A DNA stretch of 22,168 bases from Selenomonas sp. (GTDB lineage: Bacteria > Bacillota_C > Negativicutes > Selenomonadales > Selenomonadaceae): positions 1 to 22,168 of the forward strand of contig NZ_JAILPX010000137.1 of the NCBI RefSeq assembly GCF_024699275.1, given 5' to 3'. Shown here piece by piece: positions 7,269-14,527 of this stretch; position 1 is the stretch's first letter, and each line of letters opens with the position of its first letter. Below the pieces are notes generated by a model. It made no database searches, was not told the DNA's origin, and was given only the letters and a program-made list of their open reading frames with translations. The position numbers and the translations under genes are program-made.

Positions 7269-8537
7269 ATGGAAAAACAGATGACTGAGTTAGAATTTAC
7301 AGCAAAACTACGCCAGGCTGGTGCCCGGGTGTTTATCGTGGGGGGCTGGGTACGGGACCTTTTGCGTCATGTACCTGCCCATGACAAGGATTATATGGTG
7401 GCAGGGATGGAGGAACAGGTGTTTGAGGAGCTGTTTCCTCAGGCCCAGCGGGTAGGCAGGGCCTTTCCCGTATATCTGGTGGAAATCGATGGCCAGCATG
7501 TGGAAGTGGCCTTTGCCCGTAAGGAAAGAAAAGAGGGCACTGGTTATCGGGGCTTTGCGGTGGATTATAGCCGGGATGTGACTTTGGCGGAGGATTTATA
7601 CCGGCGGGATACCACCATGAACAGCATGGCTATGGAACTTCCTGGTGGAGAAATCTTTGATCCCTATGGTGGCAGGCAGGATGTGGAGCAGGGGATTATC
7701 CGTCCCGTGTCCCCGCATTTTGCCGAGGATCCGGTGCGGGCACTGCGGGCTGCCCGGCAGGCGGCGGAGTTTCGCTTCACCCTGGTGGCAGAAACAAAGG
7801 AGGCCATGGCAGCTTGCCGGCAGGAACTGGCCGCAGAGCCTGCTGAGCGGCTTTTTCAGGAGTTGAAGCGGGCTTTGCAGACACCCAGACCCTCAGTATT
7901 CTTTGCCGCATTACAGGAAACAAATCTGTTGGCCGTGACCTTTCCGGAATTGGCGGCGCTGATTGGCAAGATTCAGCCGGAGGCCTTCCATCCAGAAGGG
8001 GATGCGTTCGTCCATACCCTTCTGGTGCTGGATACGGTGGCGAAGGAAACGGATTCTCCGTTGGCACGGTTTTGTGGCCTGGTCCATGACTTGGGTAAGG
8101 GGGAGACGCCGACAGAGATGCTGCCTCATCATTATGACCACGAATTGCGGGGCTTGGATGTTCTGAAGAAGTGGAACCAACGTATGACCCTGCCGAAAAA
8201 ATGGCTTCAGGCGGGGCTTTTCGTAATTGAACAACATATGCGGGCTCCGCGGCTTACCAAGCCCGGGAAAATTGTGGAGCTTTTGCTTCAGGTGGCGGCT
8301 TCTCCGTTGAATATAGCAGAATTTCAGGCGGTGATTCGGGCGGACCATCATGGTTTGCCCTGTTACCTGGAGGATGCTCCAGGGATTCTTGCCTGCCTGC
8401 AGCAGGTAAATGGCGGCCAGGCGCCGAAACATTTACGAGGAGCAGAAATTGGTGCCTGGGTGCGGAGCCGACAGGTAAAATGTTATCAAGATTATGACGC
8501 GGCAAAATTGGGAAAACAGCGTTATAAAGACCAGTAA
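7269..8537 (+). CDS. cca: CCA-adding tRNA nucleotidyltransferase with HD domain (E. coli type)
   Basis: This 422-residue enzyme builds or repairs the 3' CCA end of tRNAs without a template. The nucleotidyltransferase head shows V-G-G-W-V-R-D (24-30), the catalytic D-x-D (Asp39, Asp41), R-R-D-T-T-M-N (112-118) and the E-D-P-V-R-A-L-R-A-A-R segment (153-163). A C-terminal HD phosphohydrolase domain is present (V-H-D-L-G-K-G, His273-Asp274). The overall layout resembles the multifunctional CCA protein of E. coli rather than the shorter Bacillus enzyme. Start 7269 is preferred to ATG 7200 because GGGGGAAGG lies just before it, and the preceding 23 codons look like untranslated leader. The SGNH hydrolase gene follows after 14 bases. 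Confidence 0.92.
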   Translation: MEKQMTELEFTAKLRQAGARVFIVGGWVRDLLRHVPAHDKDYMVAGMEEQVFEELFPQAQRVGRAFPVYLVEIDGQHVEVAFARKERKEGTGYRGFAVDYSRDVTLAEDLYRRDTTMNSMAMELPGGEIFDPYGGRQDVEQGIIRPVSPHFAEDPVRALRAARQAAEFRFTLVAETKEAMAACRQELAAEPAERLFQELKRALQTPRPSVFFAALQETNLLAVTFPELAALIGKIQPEAFHPEGDAFVHTLLVLDTVAKETDSPLARFCGLVHDLGKGETPTEMLPHHYDHELRGLDVLKKWNQRMTLPKKWLQAGLFVIEQHMRAPRLTKPGKIVELLLQVAASPLNIAEFQAVIRADHHGLPCYLEDAPGILACLQQVNGGQAPKHLRGAEIGAWVRSRQVKCYQDYDAAKLGKQRYKDQ

Positions 8538-8551
8538 GGAGAAACTACGTT

Positions 8552-9931
8552 ATGAAATGGTGGCGTCAACGGCGCACATATGTGATTATTTTTGTTCTGA
8601 CCGTCTGTGTAATTGGCGGTACCATGGGAGGCATACTCTTTTATCAGATGCAGTCAAGAAAAGGGGAAGGTGCGGAGATGGTCAATGAACTGACCAAGAC
8701 CAGCAAGCATCACCCCGTTTCTTATTCCCCTATATTGGAGTGGGAGAAGGATGTTCAGGCGGTGTTCTATGAAGTGGAATTCTTTTCCTCGGTGCCTTTT
8801 TTTCTGGACGACAACAGCGAGTCTACAGCAGCGATTTATCGTACCCGGCGGGTGTATCAGAATCGCTATAATCCGCCCCTGCAGAAATTTGCCGGGGATT
8901 TATTGGGGAAAAAGCCTCTTTACTGGCGGGTACGGTCCATGGACTTTGATGGCCAGCCCTTAACGCCCTTTTCCAAGCCGGCTGAACTTTGGACCAGTCC
9001 GGATATTGCCCCGATGAATGCCCCCTTGCTGGTGACGGAGTACAATGGCGAAAAGGGGCGGGCCCTGCTTTATCCGGTTTATCACTGGGTGCAGCAGGCT
9101 GGGGCTAAAAGCTATGAGGTGGCTTTGTACCATGAAAATCCTAAGCTTAATGAACAGGCTCAGCCCTTTGCCACCATGTTTGCGGATATGTCAGAGCTTT
9201 ACGATACAGCTCCACGTCCGCTGCCCCAGGGGTTTTATTGGCGGGTTTTGTCCTTTGATGGAGAAGGCAATGTTATGGGGAAATGGTCAGAACCGCAGTA
9301 TTATAAGGTTTCTCCCTTGGATCACTGGGAAGTGGGGGTGTTGGGGGACAGCATCAGCCATGGAGGCGGTCATTTTTCCTTCGGTCCGGCGGATTTTGAG
9401 TTCAGCTATTTATCCTATCTGGACTTTTCAGCAGTCAATCTTTCCCAAAGCGGTGATACTGCCCAGATGACCCGGGACCGTTTTGAAAAGGATGTGCTGC
9501 CCTTTAAGCCCCATTATCTGTTGATTATGACCGGCAGCAACAGCCTGCGGGCGGGAGAGGACCCCCAATTGGTCATTGCCTGTCTTCAGGACATCCAGCA
9601 AAAGTGTCTGGAAAATGGGATTGCGCCCATTTTGTTGACTTTGCCTGCAATCAATCCGGATAATATTCAGCATATCTTTAAGGAGGGTACAGCTCCCGAT
9701 TATGCCCGCCGTTTTCAACGGGTTAATGATTTTATCCGTACGCAGGTCTATATCGACACGGCGGCAGCCTTTAACTGTCCGGCGGATAAATTACCCACAG
9801 AATATGCCTTGGATGGCCTTCATCCTGATGCCAATGGCAAAAAACTCATGGCTCAGCGCATTAATGCGGCCTGGCCGCAGGTAAAAGGCCTGGCCGACCG
9901 GATGCTGATACATTACCAGAACGAAGAGTAA
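8552..9931 (+). CDS. Membrane-anchored SGNH/GDSL hydrolase
   Basis: This is a 459-residue protein with a short basic N-terminus and one membrane helix (about 9-31), so most of it lies outside the cytoplasm. The middle part (about 55-255) holds two fibronectin- or sugar-binding-like repeats ending in similar strands (Y-W-R-V-R-S-M-D-F-D-G and Y-W-R-V-L-S-F-D-G-E-G). The C-terminal part is an SGNH hydrolase: G-D-S-I-S with nucleophile Ser267, Gly301, the G-S-N block (328-330) and the D-G-L-H block (Asp421, His424). Such enzymes cleave ester bonds in lipids or acetylated polysaccharides; the substrate here is unknown. AAGGAG precedes the ATG. It lies between cca and an AsmA-like protein, which suggests work in the cell envelope. 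Confidence 0.85.
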   Translation: MKWWRQRRTYVIIFVLTVCVIGGTMGGILFYQMQSRKGEGAEMVNELTKTSKHHPVSYSPILEWEKDVQAVFYEVEFFSSVPFFLDDNSESTAAIYRTRRVYQNRYNPPLQKFAGDLLGKKPLYWRVRSMDFDGQPLTPFSKPAELWTSPDIAPMNAPLLVTEYNGEKGRALLYPVYHWVQQAGAKSYEVALYHENPKLNEQAQPFATMFADMSELYDTAPRPLPQGFYWRVLSFDGEGNVMGKWSEPQYYKVSPLDHWEVGVLGDSISHGGGHFSFGPADFEFSYLSYLDFSAVNLSQSGDTAQMTRDRFEKDVLPFKPHYLLIMTGSNSLRAGEDPQLVIACLQDIQQKCLENGIAPILLTLPAINPDNIQHIFKEGTAPDYARRFQRVNDFIRTQVYIDTAAAFNCPADKLPTEYALDGLHPDANGKKLMAQRINAAWPQVKGLADRMLIHYQNEE

Positions 9932-9942
9932 GAGGGGGTGGC

Positions 9943-11382
9943 ATGATGAAATGGCTGCACAGGCATTGGAAAAAAGCCCTGCTCATTACAGTGGGCGTCC
10001 TTATGGTCAGCGTTATCCTGGTGCTGGAAGTATTGAGCCGGGGAGCTGCGGCCATTTTTAATCAGGCCATGGCTGAACAGGATATGCTCAAGGGCAGCAT
10101 CACGGCAGAAAAGATTGTGGCCCATATTACCGGTGATGTGAATTTTACCGGGCTGGAGTGGCGTGATCCTGAAGGCCGGTTGATTCTTCGGGTACCGGAG
10201 GGGCAATTCCGGGTGCGGCTTTGGGATGTGGCAACAGGCCATATCAAATCCACCACCATGCAGGAGTTGACGCTGAAGCATGCCGAGGTTTCCGTTCACC
10301 TGGCCCCAGACATGACGGTGGATTTCATCCGCAATTCTCCCGCCATGAAACGGGTGAAGGAGGATGAAGAGGATTGGCAGATGAAGGTAAGTCTGGCTGG
10401 AAAGAGCGAAGAAGAACGCAAACGCATTGGTGAGTTTCGCCGCCGTAAACGGGCGGAAAAAATGGCCAAACAATGGAGTAATTTCGATCGGGAAGGCAAG
10501 AAGATTCATCTGAAACTGAATTTTGAAGACTGCCGCATGGAGGTCTTCTTCAAGGCCCGTCATTATCTGTTGTCCAAGGTGAATTTAGTAGCGGATATCG
10601 ACACGGATAAGAAAATGACCATTGACGCTAAGACCGGTGGTTTTGGCGGCACCATGATTGGCAACGGGGTCAATCTCAAGGGCACGGTGGATTTTCATGG
10701 GGATGATGTGCCCGTGGGGGATCTGTATATCAGCTTCAATGATGTGGATCCGTCTTCTTTGGATTTAGGGGTGAACATCCATGATAAGATGACCCTGGAC
10801 AGTCATCTGACAGGGCCGTTAAATGCCATTAATGGTGATGGCCGTGTTCTCATGAGGGATTTGCATATTCCAGCCCTGCATTTCCAGAATGTGATGGGGA
10901 ATGTTCATTATGATGGTGTCAAGCTGGAATTCAGCGATGTCCTGGCCAAGGTTTACGGGGGAGAATTGCGGGCCGATGGGGTCTATGACCTGGATACCCG
11001 TTATTATACAATCCATGGAAAGGGCACTGGTCTGCAGACCAGTCAGGCCCTGCCGGGCAGCCATCTCTACTGTCAGGTGGATTTGGACATGTTTCTGTCT
11101 TCCAAGGGCAGCGGGCGGGAAACTACTTCCTATGGGGAGTTTTCCTCTGGAGAAGGGCGCTATAAAATCATGCCCTTCAAGCGTATTACCGGCCGTTTTC
11201 GGCAGGGGTACCGGGATTTGGAATTCGATGATGTCCTCATTGAGTTTGCAGGTTTCACAGTGGCCACCGATGCGCTGCAGATCAAGGAAGGCAAGCTGAA
11301 CCTGAAGCCCATCAGTCTCAAGGACAATACCGGCAACATTTTGGGCACTTATGATCACGCAAAGGAGGGCAATCCACATTAA
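9943..11382 (+). CDS. AsmA/TamB-like membrane-anchored envelope protein
   Basis: This is a 479-residue protein. A basic N-terminus and one membrane helix (about 11-31) are followed by beta-rich sequence with repeated short strands, the pattern seen in AsmA/TamB/DUF3971-type proteins that bridge the periplasm and handle lipids. A very charged, probably helical insertion lies at about 118-165. Similarity is judged from overall pattern, not a diagnostic motif, so the family name is tentative. There is a strong GGGGG site before 9943, with a second ATG three bases later that could be used instead. It follows the SGNH hydrolase by 11 bases and ends inside a terminator hairpin. An outer-membrane role would fit a diderm Firmicute. 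Confidence 0.65.
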   Translation: MMKWLHRHWKKALLITVGVLMVSVILVLEVLSRGAAAIFNQAMAEQDMLKGSITAEKIVAHITGDVNFTGLEWRDPEGRLILRVPEGQFRVRLWDVATGHIKSTTMQELTLKHAEVSVHLAPDMTVDFIRNSPAMKRVKEDEEDWQMKVSLAGKSEEERKRIGEFRRRKRAEKMAKQWSNFDREGKKIHLKLNFEDCRMEVFFKARHYLLSKVNLVADIDTDKKMTIDAKTGGFGGTMIGNGVNLKGTVDFHGDDVPVGDLYISFNDVDPSSLDLGVNIHDKMTLDSHLTGPLNAINGDGRVLMRDLHIPALHFQNVMGNVHYDGVKLEFSDVLAKVYGGELRADGVYDLDTRYYTIHGKGTGLQTSQALPGSHLYCQVDLDMFLSSKGSGRETTSYGEFSSGEGRYKIMPFKRITGRFRQGYRDLEFDDVLIEFAGFTVATDALQIKEGKLNLKPISLKDNTGNILGTYDHAKEGNPH

Positions 11383-11400
11383 GGATTGCCCTTTATGATT
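11367..11400 (+). terminator. Terminator overlapping the stop of the AsmA-like gene
   Basis: GGGCAATCC (11367-11375) pairs perfectly with GGATTGCCC (11383-11391). The stop codon TAA (11380-11382) is in the seven-base loop and TTTATGATT follows. The convergent response-regulator gene ends at 11423, so the hairpin may serve both strands, although the T-runs are short. Confidence 0.7.
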
Positions 11401-11422
11401 AAGGAATGTTCAGCTGTAGATA

Positions 11423-12151
11423 TTAGCGGTGGGCCAGGTAGCTCATATAGGATACCTTGGCATCACGTATCCGCCGCTTACTGATGGGAATTTTGGATCC
11501 ATCCTTGAGTACGAAGTCATCCCGGTCCATCACGCTGACATAGTCCATATTGATGATGATGCGATGGTGGCATTCCAGGAAGCGCTTGTCCTGCAGAAGA
11601 ATTTCGGAGCAGTTGCTATAGGCCAGCAGGGTATCCACATCGGATTCTGCCAGATGTAGGCGCAGGCTGTGCTTATCATTGATGTCCACATAGACGATGT
11701 TGCGGAAGGGAATATCCACATTCTCACCGGCAACAGGTACGCTGATATCCTGCTCCATGGCCAAAAGTTCCGGCAGGATGTGTTCAAAGGTATGGGCAAA
11801 GTCTTCGGCATGGCTGACCAGCGGCTTGAGAAAGTAGCCCGAGGCAAAGACCCGATAGCCATCCAGCAGGTGCTCTTTGCTGGTGGTCAGGAAGATGATG
11901 GGGACCCGTTCATCTTTTTGCCGGATGGCTTCCGCTGTTTCGATGCCCGTCATGGACCCCATGTAGATATCCAGGATGATCAGGGAGAATTTTCCCGGGG
12001 TAAAGGTGGCAAGCAAATCCTCGCCAGAGGTATAGCTTTCCATGCGCAAGCCCCCGATGATTTCCGGATGATTGTAACGAAGATAACCCAATAGTTGCTT
12101 TTCCGTGGTGAGCAAATCAAATTTTTGGTCGTCTGCAATGGCGATATTCAT
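11423..12151 (-). CDS. LytTR-family response regulator
   Basis: This is a 242-residue regulator. The receiver domain (1-125) has the acidic pair Asp7-Asp8, phosphoacceptor Asp61 (L-I-I-L-D-I-Y-M), Thr89/Thr90 and Lys109 before a proline. The C-terminal domain (about 137-240) is a LytTR DNA-binding domain with the typical ending (L-E-C-H-H-R-I-I-I-N, later K-I-P-I-S-K-R-R). Such regulators (AgrA, LytR) bind pairs of short direct repeats. The start at 12151 is chosen over 12208 because AGAGGTG precedes it and the receiver begins at once (M-N-I-A-I-A-D-D). It is divergent from a GHKL kinase operon, its likely partner. A 13-base direct repeat in the shared intergenic region is a candidate binding site. 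Its targets beyond this locus cannot be told. Confidence 0.93.
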   Translation of the reverse strand: MNIAIADDQKFDLLTTEKQLLGYLRYNHPEIIGGLRMESYTSGEDLLATFTPGKFSLIILDIYMGSMTGIETAEAIRQKDERVPIIFLTTSKEHLLDGYRVFASGYFLKPLVSHAEDFAHTFEHILPELLAMEQDISVPVAGENVDIPFRNIVYVDINDKHSLRLHLAESDVDTLLAYSNCSEILLQDKRFLECHHRIIINMDYVSVMDRDDFVLKDGSKIPISKRRIRDAKVSYMSYLAHR

Positions 12152-12237
12152 TTTGACACCTCTCTTGTACAATGTACTGCCAGGAAATCCGTTTATTATG
12201 CTTAACATAACATAAATCCGGGCAGAATACCATAGGA

Positions 12238-12270
12238 TTCCGAAAAGTGTCGAGTTTTTCCGAAAAGTGT
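12238..12270. promoter_or_regulatory. Direct repeat, candidate LytTR operator
   Basis: TTCCGAAAAGTGT occurs twice without mismatch (12238-12250 and 12258-12270), a 20-base period that puts both copies on the same face of the helix. It lies in the divergent region between the LytTR regulator and the kinase operon. Two direct repeats about two helical turns apart is the known binding geometry of LytTR dimers. The assignment to this regulator is inferred. Confidence 0.5.
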
Positions 12271-12338
12271 TGTTTTTCGTTGGATGCGATTAAAAATCAT
12301 TACAGAAAATTTCTCTTTGCTGACAAGGGGCTTTTCTA

Positions 12339-12368
12339 TCGACAAGGCCTGCATAATGGCAGTATAAT
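12339..12368 (+). promoter_or_regulatory. Sigma-70-type promoter of the kinase operon
   Basis: TCGACA (-35, 12339-12344) and a perfect TATAAT (-10, 12363-12368) are separated by 18 bases. It lies 37 bases before the TTG start of the kinase gene. The repeated operator candidate is about 70-100 bases upstream. Confidence 0.7.
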
Positions 12369-12404
12369 CATTAAAAGAACATTAGAAGAAGGGAGGGAAA
12401 GCTC

Positions 12405-13733
12405 TTGGGGGAAATGGTGCTCTTTTGTTTGGCGGTAGTGTTGGTCCAGCTGGCAGGGGCTTATTTGCGTTTCCTGTCCTTTCGGGATCAGTTGCAGCCC
12501 CTTGAGGTACGCGCTCTCTGGCGGAAATTTTTTCTTTGGAGTATTTTCTGCTGGGTGCTTTACGGCGGTATCTTTACGCAGACAGGATTGACAGCCGCAG
12601 CTTATAAGGCGGTATTGTTTTGCGGCTGGCTGCCTTATTTCCTCATCTTTGTCCGGGCGCTGCCGGGGCGGTGGCTGGCACATATCTTTGTCTTTGGCAT
12701 GTGTTTTCTCTGGAGCTTTACCCTGCATAATTTCAGCAATATCGCTCTGGCGGTATTCATGCGTTTTGCGTCGGAAGCAGTCATTATTGGGATTCATCCC
12801 TGGCTTTATCTGGTATGGTTTCTGTTTACCCTGCCCCTGGCCAAAACGTATTTTATCCGGTTGTTGCCAGAACCGGAACTTTTTGCCCGTCGGCCTTTGG
12901 GCATCTATATTGCCGTTTTGCCCTGGTTGATGCTTTCCGGTCATGTCTGGCTCATTGCGGATGGTGCGCTATGGCATACCTGGGGAGAGCGGATTTCCCG
13001 CCTTTGCCTGGTGATGGGATTTTTGTTGGCCTATCGTTATATCCTGGTGGCGGCCCGGCAATTTTACCAGCGGGAACTAGCGGCCAACAACGAGGAAATC
13101 ATGGGGCAGGAGATTACCTATTTGGAAGATTATCAGCGGTTGATGGCAGAGCGCAAGGAACGGGCAGAAGTGATGCAGGCTAATCTTCTGGCGTCTTATG
13201 ACAAGCTGCACGATTTACTGTTGGCAGGAAAGCTGGCAGAGGCCCGCCATTATATTGGAGAGCAAGAGCAGCTTTTAGGTGCAGTGGCCATTTGGGCTTA
13301 TTCTTCATTTCCTTTGGTTAACGCAGCCATATCCCTGTATCTGCGGCGGGCGGAGAATCAGGGGATTGAGGTCAGCCCAAAGGTGAATCTGCCCCAGAAA
13401 ATGGCCACCGATGAAAACGATTTAGCGGTGTTGTTATCCAATCTTCTGGAAAATGCGATTCAGGCTTGTGAAGGGATGTCGGAGCCGCAGCTGTCTCTGG
13501 TTTTGCAGCATGATGGCCGGCAAATTGTACTGGAAATCGTCAATCCCAGCGCCAGAACCGTGAAAATCGGTGCCGATGGGCTGCCGGTGTCGGATAAAAG
13601 TCGGCCGGGGCATGGCATTGGCACCCTGTCCTTGAAGAGCTTTCTGGCTAAATATGATGGTTATGTGGATTTTTCCCAGGAAGCAGGTTTGGTGCGGCTC
13701 TTTATCTATTGGGAGGATGGAAAATCATGCTGA
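12405..13733 (+). CDS. GHKL sensor kinase with degenerate phosphoacceptor helix
   Basis: This 442-residue membrane protein has about six or seven hydrophobic segments (about 4-24, 42-84, 92-115, 122-152, 166-190, 198-216). A coiled-coil linker and an ATPase domain of the GHKL type follow: N-box L-L-S-N-L-L-E-N-A-I-Q-A-C (343-355) and glycine box G-H-G-I-G-T-L-S (402-409). The family normally carries R-H-D-x-R-H-H upstream of this. Here the same helix, recognisable from Y265 and the following L-x3-L-L-x2-G-K spacing, reads Q258-A-N-L-L-A-S264, so the histidine that should be phosphorylated is alanine. Start is TTG 12405, nine bases after GGAGG (12392-12396); ATG 12414 is possible. The last seven bases overlap the next gene, which encodes the missing phosphoacceptor. 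The kinase fold is intact, so it is unlikely to be a dead gene. Confidence 0.88.
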   Translation: MGEMVLFCLAVVLVQLAGAYLRFLSFRDQLQPLEVRALWRKFFLWSIFCWVLYGGIFTQTGLTAAAYKAVLFCGWLPYFLIFVRALPGRWLAHIFVFGMCFLWSFTLHNFSNIALAVFMRFASEAVIIGIHPWLYLVWFLFTLPLAKTYFIRLLPEPELFARRPLGIYIAVLPWLMLSGHVWLIADGALWHTWGERISRLCLVMGFLLAYRYILVAARQFYQRELAANNEEIMGQEITYLEDYQRLMAERKERAEVMQANLLASYDKLHDLLLAGKLAEARHYIGEQEQLLGAVAIWAYSSFPLVNAAISLYLRRAENQGIEVSPKVNLPQKMATDENDLAVLLSNLLENAIQACEGMSEPQLSLVLQHDGRQIVLEIVNPSARTVKIGADGLPVSDKSRPGHGIGTLSLKSFLAKYDGYVDFSQEAGLVRLFIYWEDGKSC

Positions 13734-14038
13734 TACTGGCCGTCTTGATTACCTTGGCGCAACTATTGATTGTCTACCTGCTGATCTTTCAGGCGACGCG
13801 TCAGCGGCTGCGGAATGAGCGGGTACAGGAGATGCTGCGGCTGCGGCTGGCTGTGCTGAAGCAGGAAACAAGTCTGGTGCAGCAGGATATTGAAAGTACC
13901 CGCATTCTGCGCCACGATATGCGTCATCACTACCGCATGCTCTATGCACTGTTGGAGGAAGGCAATGTGAAAGCCGCCCTGGCCCATATCGAAAATCAGC
14001 AGGCGGCCATTCAATGTTTGCGGCATAAGCAGGATTAA
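13727..14038 (+). CDS. Small membrane protein carrying a stand-alone histidine phosphoacceptor helix
   Basis: This is a 103-residue protein. One membrane helix (1-22) and a charged coiled coil (about 24-58) lead into L-R-H-D-M-R-H-H (61-68, presumed phosphoacceptor His63). It then continues as the second helix of a kinase dimerisation domain (L-L-E-E-G-N-V-K-A-A-L-A-H-I-E-N) and stops. No ATP-binding domain is present here or in any frame downstream, where a different gene follows. The segment 59-95 aligns without gaps to residues 254-290 of the upstream kinase, whose equivalent histidine is lost. The ATG at 13727 lies ten bases after GGGAGG and overlaps the kinase stop, implying coupled translation. 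It may be phosphorylated in trans and pass phosphate to the LytTR regulator. It could also be a truncated second kinase, but the overlap and neat end argue for a real gene. Confidence 0.8.
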   Translation: MLILAVLITLAQLLIVYLLIFQATRQRLRNERVQEMLRLRLAVLKQETSLVQQDIESTRILRHDMRHHYRMLYALLEEGNVKAALAHIENQQAAIQCLRHKQD

Positions 14039-14062
14039 AGAGGCAGGGGCTTGCTTTTTTTT
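14037..14062 (+). terminator. Terminator of the kinase operon
   Basis: The stem pairs 14037-14046 with 14051-14060. Its core is GCAG/TTGC around a GGGC loop, and its outer part is A/G paired with the first T's of an eight-T run (14055-14062). It overlaps the stop codon of the small phosphoacceptor gene. Confidence 0.6.
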
Positions 14063-14114
14063 CGTAAATGATGGAAAATAGACATACATTCCAAGGGGAG
14101 GTAAGAGACGATTC

Positions 14115-14525
14115 ATGAAGGTGAAATTAATGGAACTGGCCCAGGCATTATCCCAATCGGATATGCATCAGGGTTATATCGATATTGAAAGTGGCAAGGT
14201 CATCACTCTGCAGGATGATTTAGGGGAGGAGGATACCCTGAATCATGTCTTTGAGATTGAGGACGACTGGGAGCATTACATCCCACTGCCCAATGCAGTG
14301 GATAGTGAGGAACGGAATCTGATGGAAAGTTTTGCTTCCGCTCAGCGGGATGAAGTGAGGGAGCGTCTGCAGAAAATCTTGCAGCAGCCCGGTGCTCAAT
14401 TGAAGTTTCGGCAGCAGGTAAAGCATCTGCTTCTGCAGGCGGCTTGGGAGAAATTTCAGCAGGCGTATTTCCTGCAGGTGGCTCGGGACTACTGTGAAGA
14501 AAATGATTTGGCATACGAGGATTAA
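14115..14525 (+). CDS. UPF0158 family protein
   Basis: This is a 136-residue, acidic, soluble protein. The N-terminal start (M-K-V-K-L-M-E-L-A-Q-A-L), the central D-I-E-S-G-K-V-I-T-L and a region of alternating acidic and hydrophobic residues match the UPF0158 family, whose function is not known. The C-terminal half is helical and ends with a W-E-K-F-Q-Q-A-Y/D-Y-C-E-E-N-D-L pattern. A strong ribosome-binding site (AAGGGGAGG) precedes it, though about 12 bases from the ATG. The following membrane-protein gene starts three bases after its stop, so the two are co-translated. It follows a terminator, so it presumably has its own promoter, which I could not place with confidence. Confidence 0.7.
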   Translation: MKVKLMELAQALSQSDMHQGYIDIESGKVITLQDDLGEEDTLNHVFEIEDDWEHYIPLPNAVDSEERNLMESFASAQRDEVRERLQKILQQPGAQLKFRQQVKHLLLQAAWEKFQQAYFLQVARDYCEENDLAYED

Positions 14526-14527
14526 AC

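Noticed and set aside
12196..12210. Imperfect palindrome TTATG-CTTAA-CATAA upstream of the LytTR gene
   Set aside because: Short and A+T-rich, so expected by chance in a promoter region. Not called as an operator beside the stronger direct repeat.
12405..14038. Kinase and small protein as one gene split by a frameshift
   Set aside because: The kinase already contains a complete ATPase domain at its end and the phosphoacceptor segment comes after it, the wrong order for a broken single gene. The small protein has its own membrane helix and ribosome-binding site.
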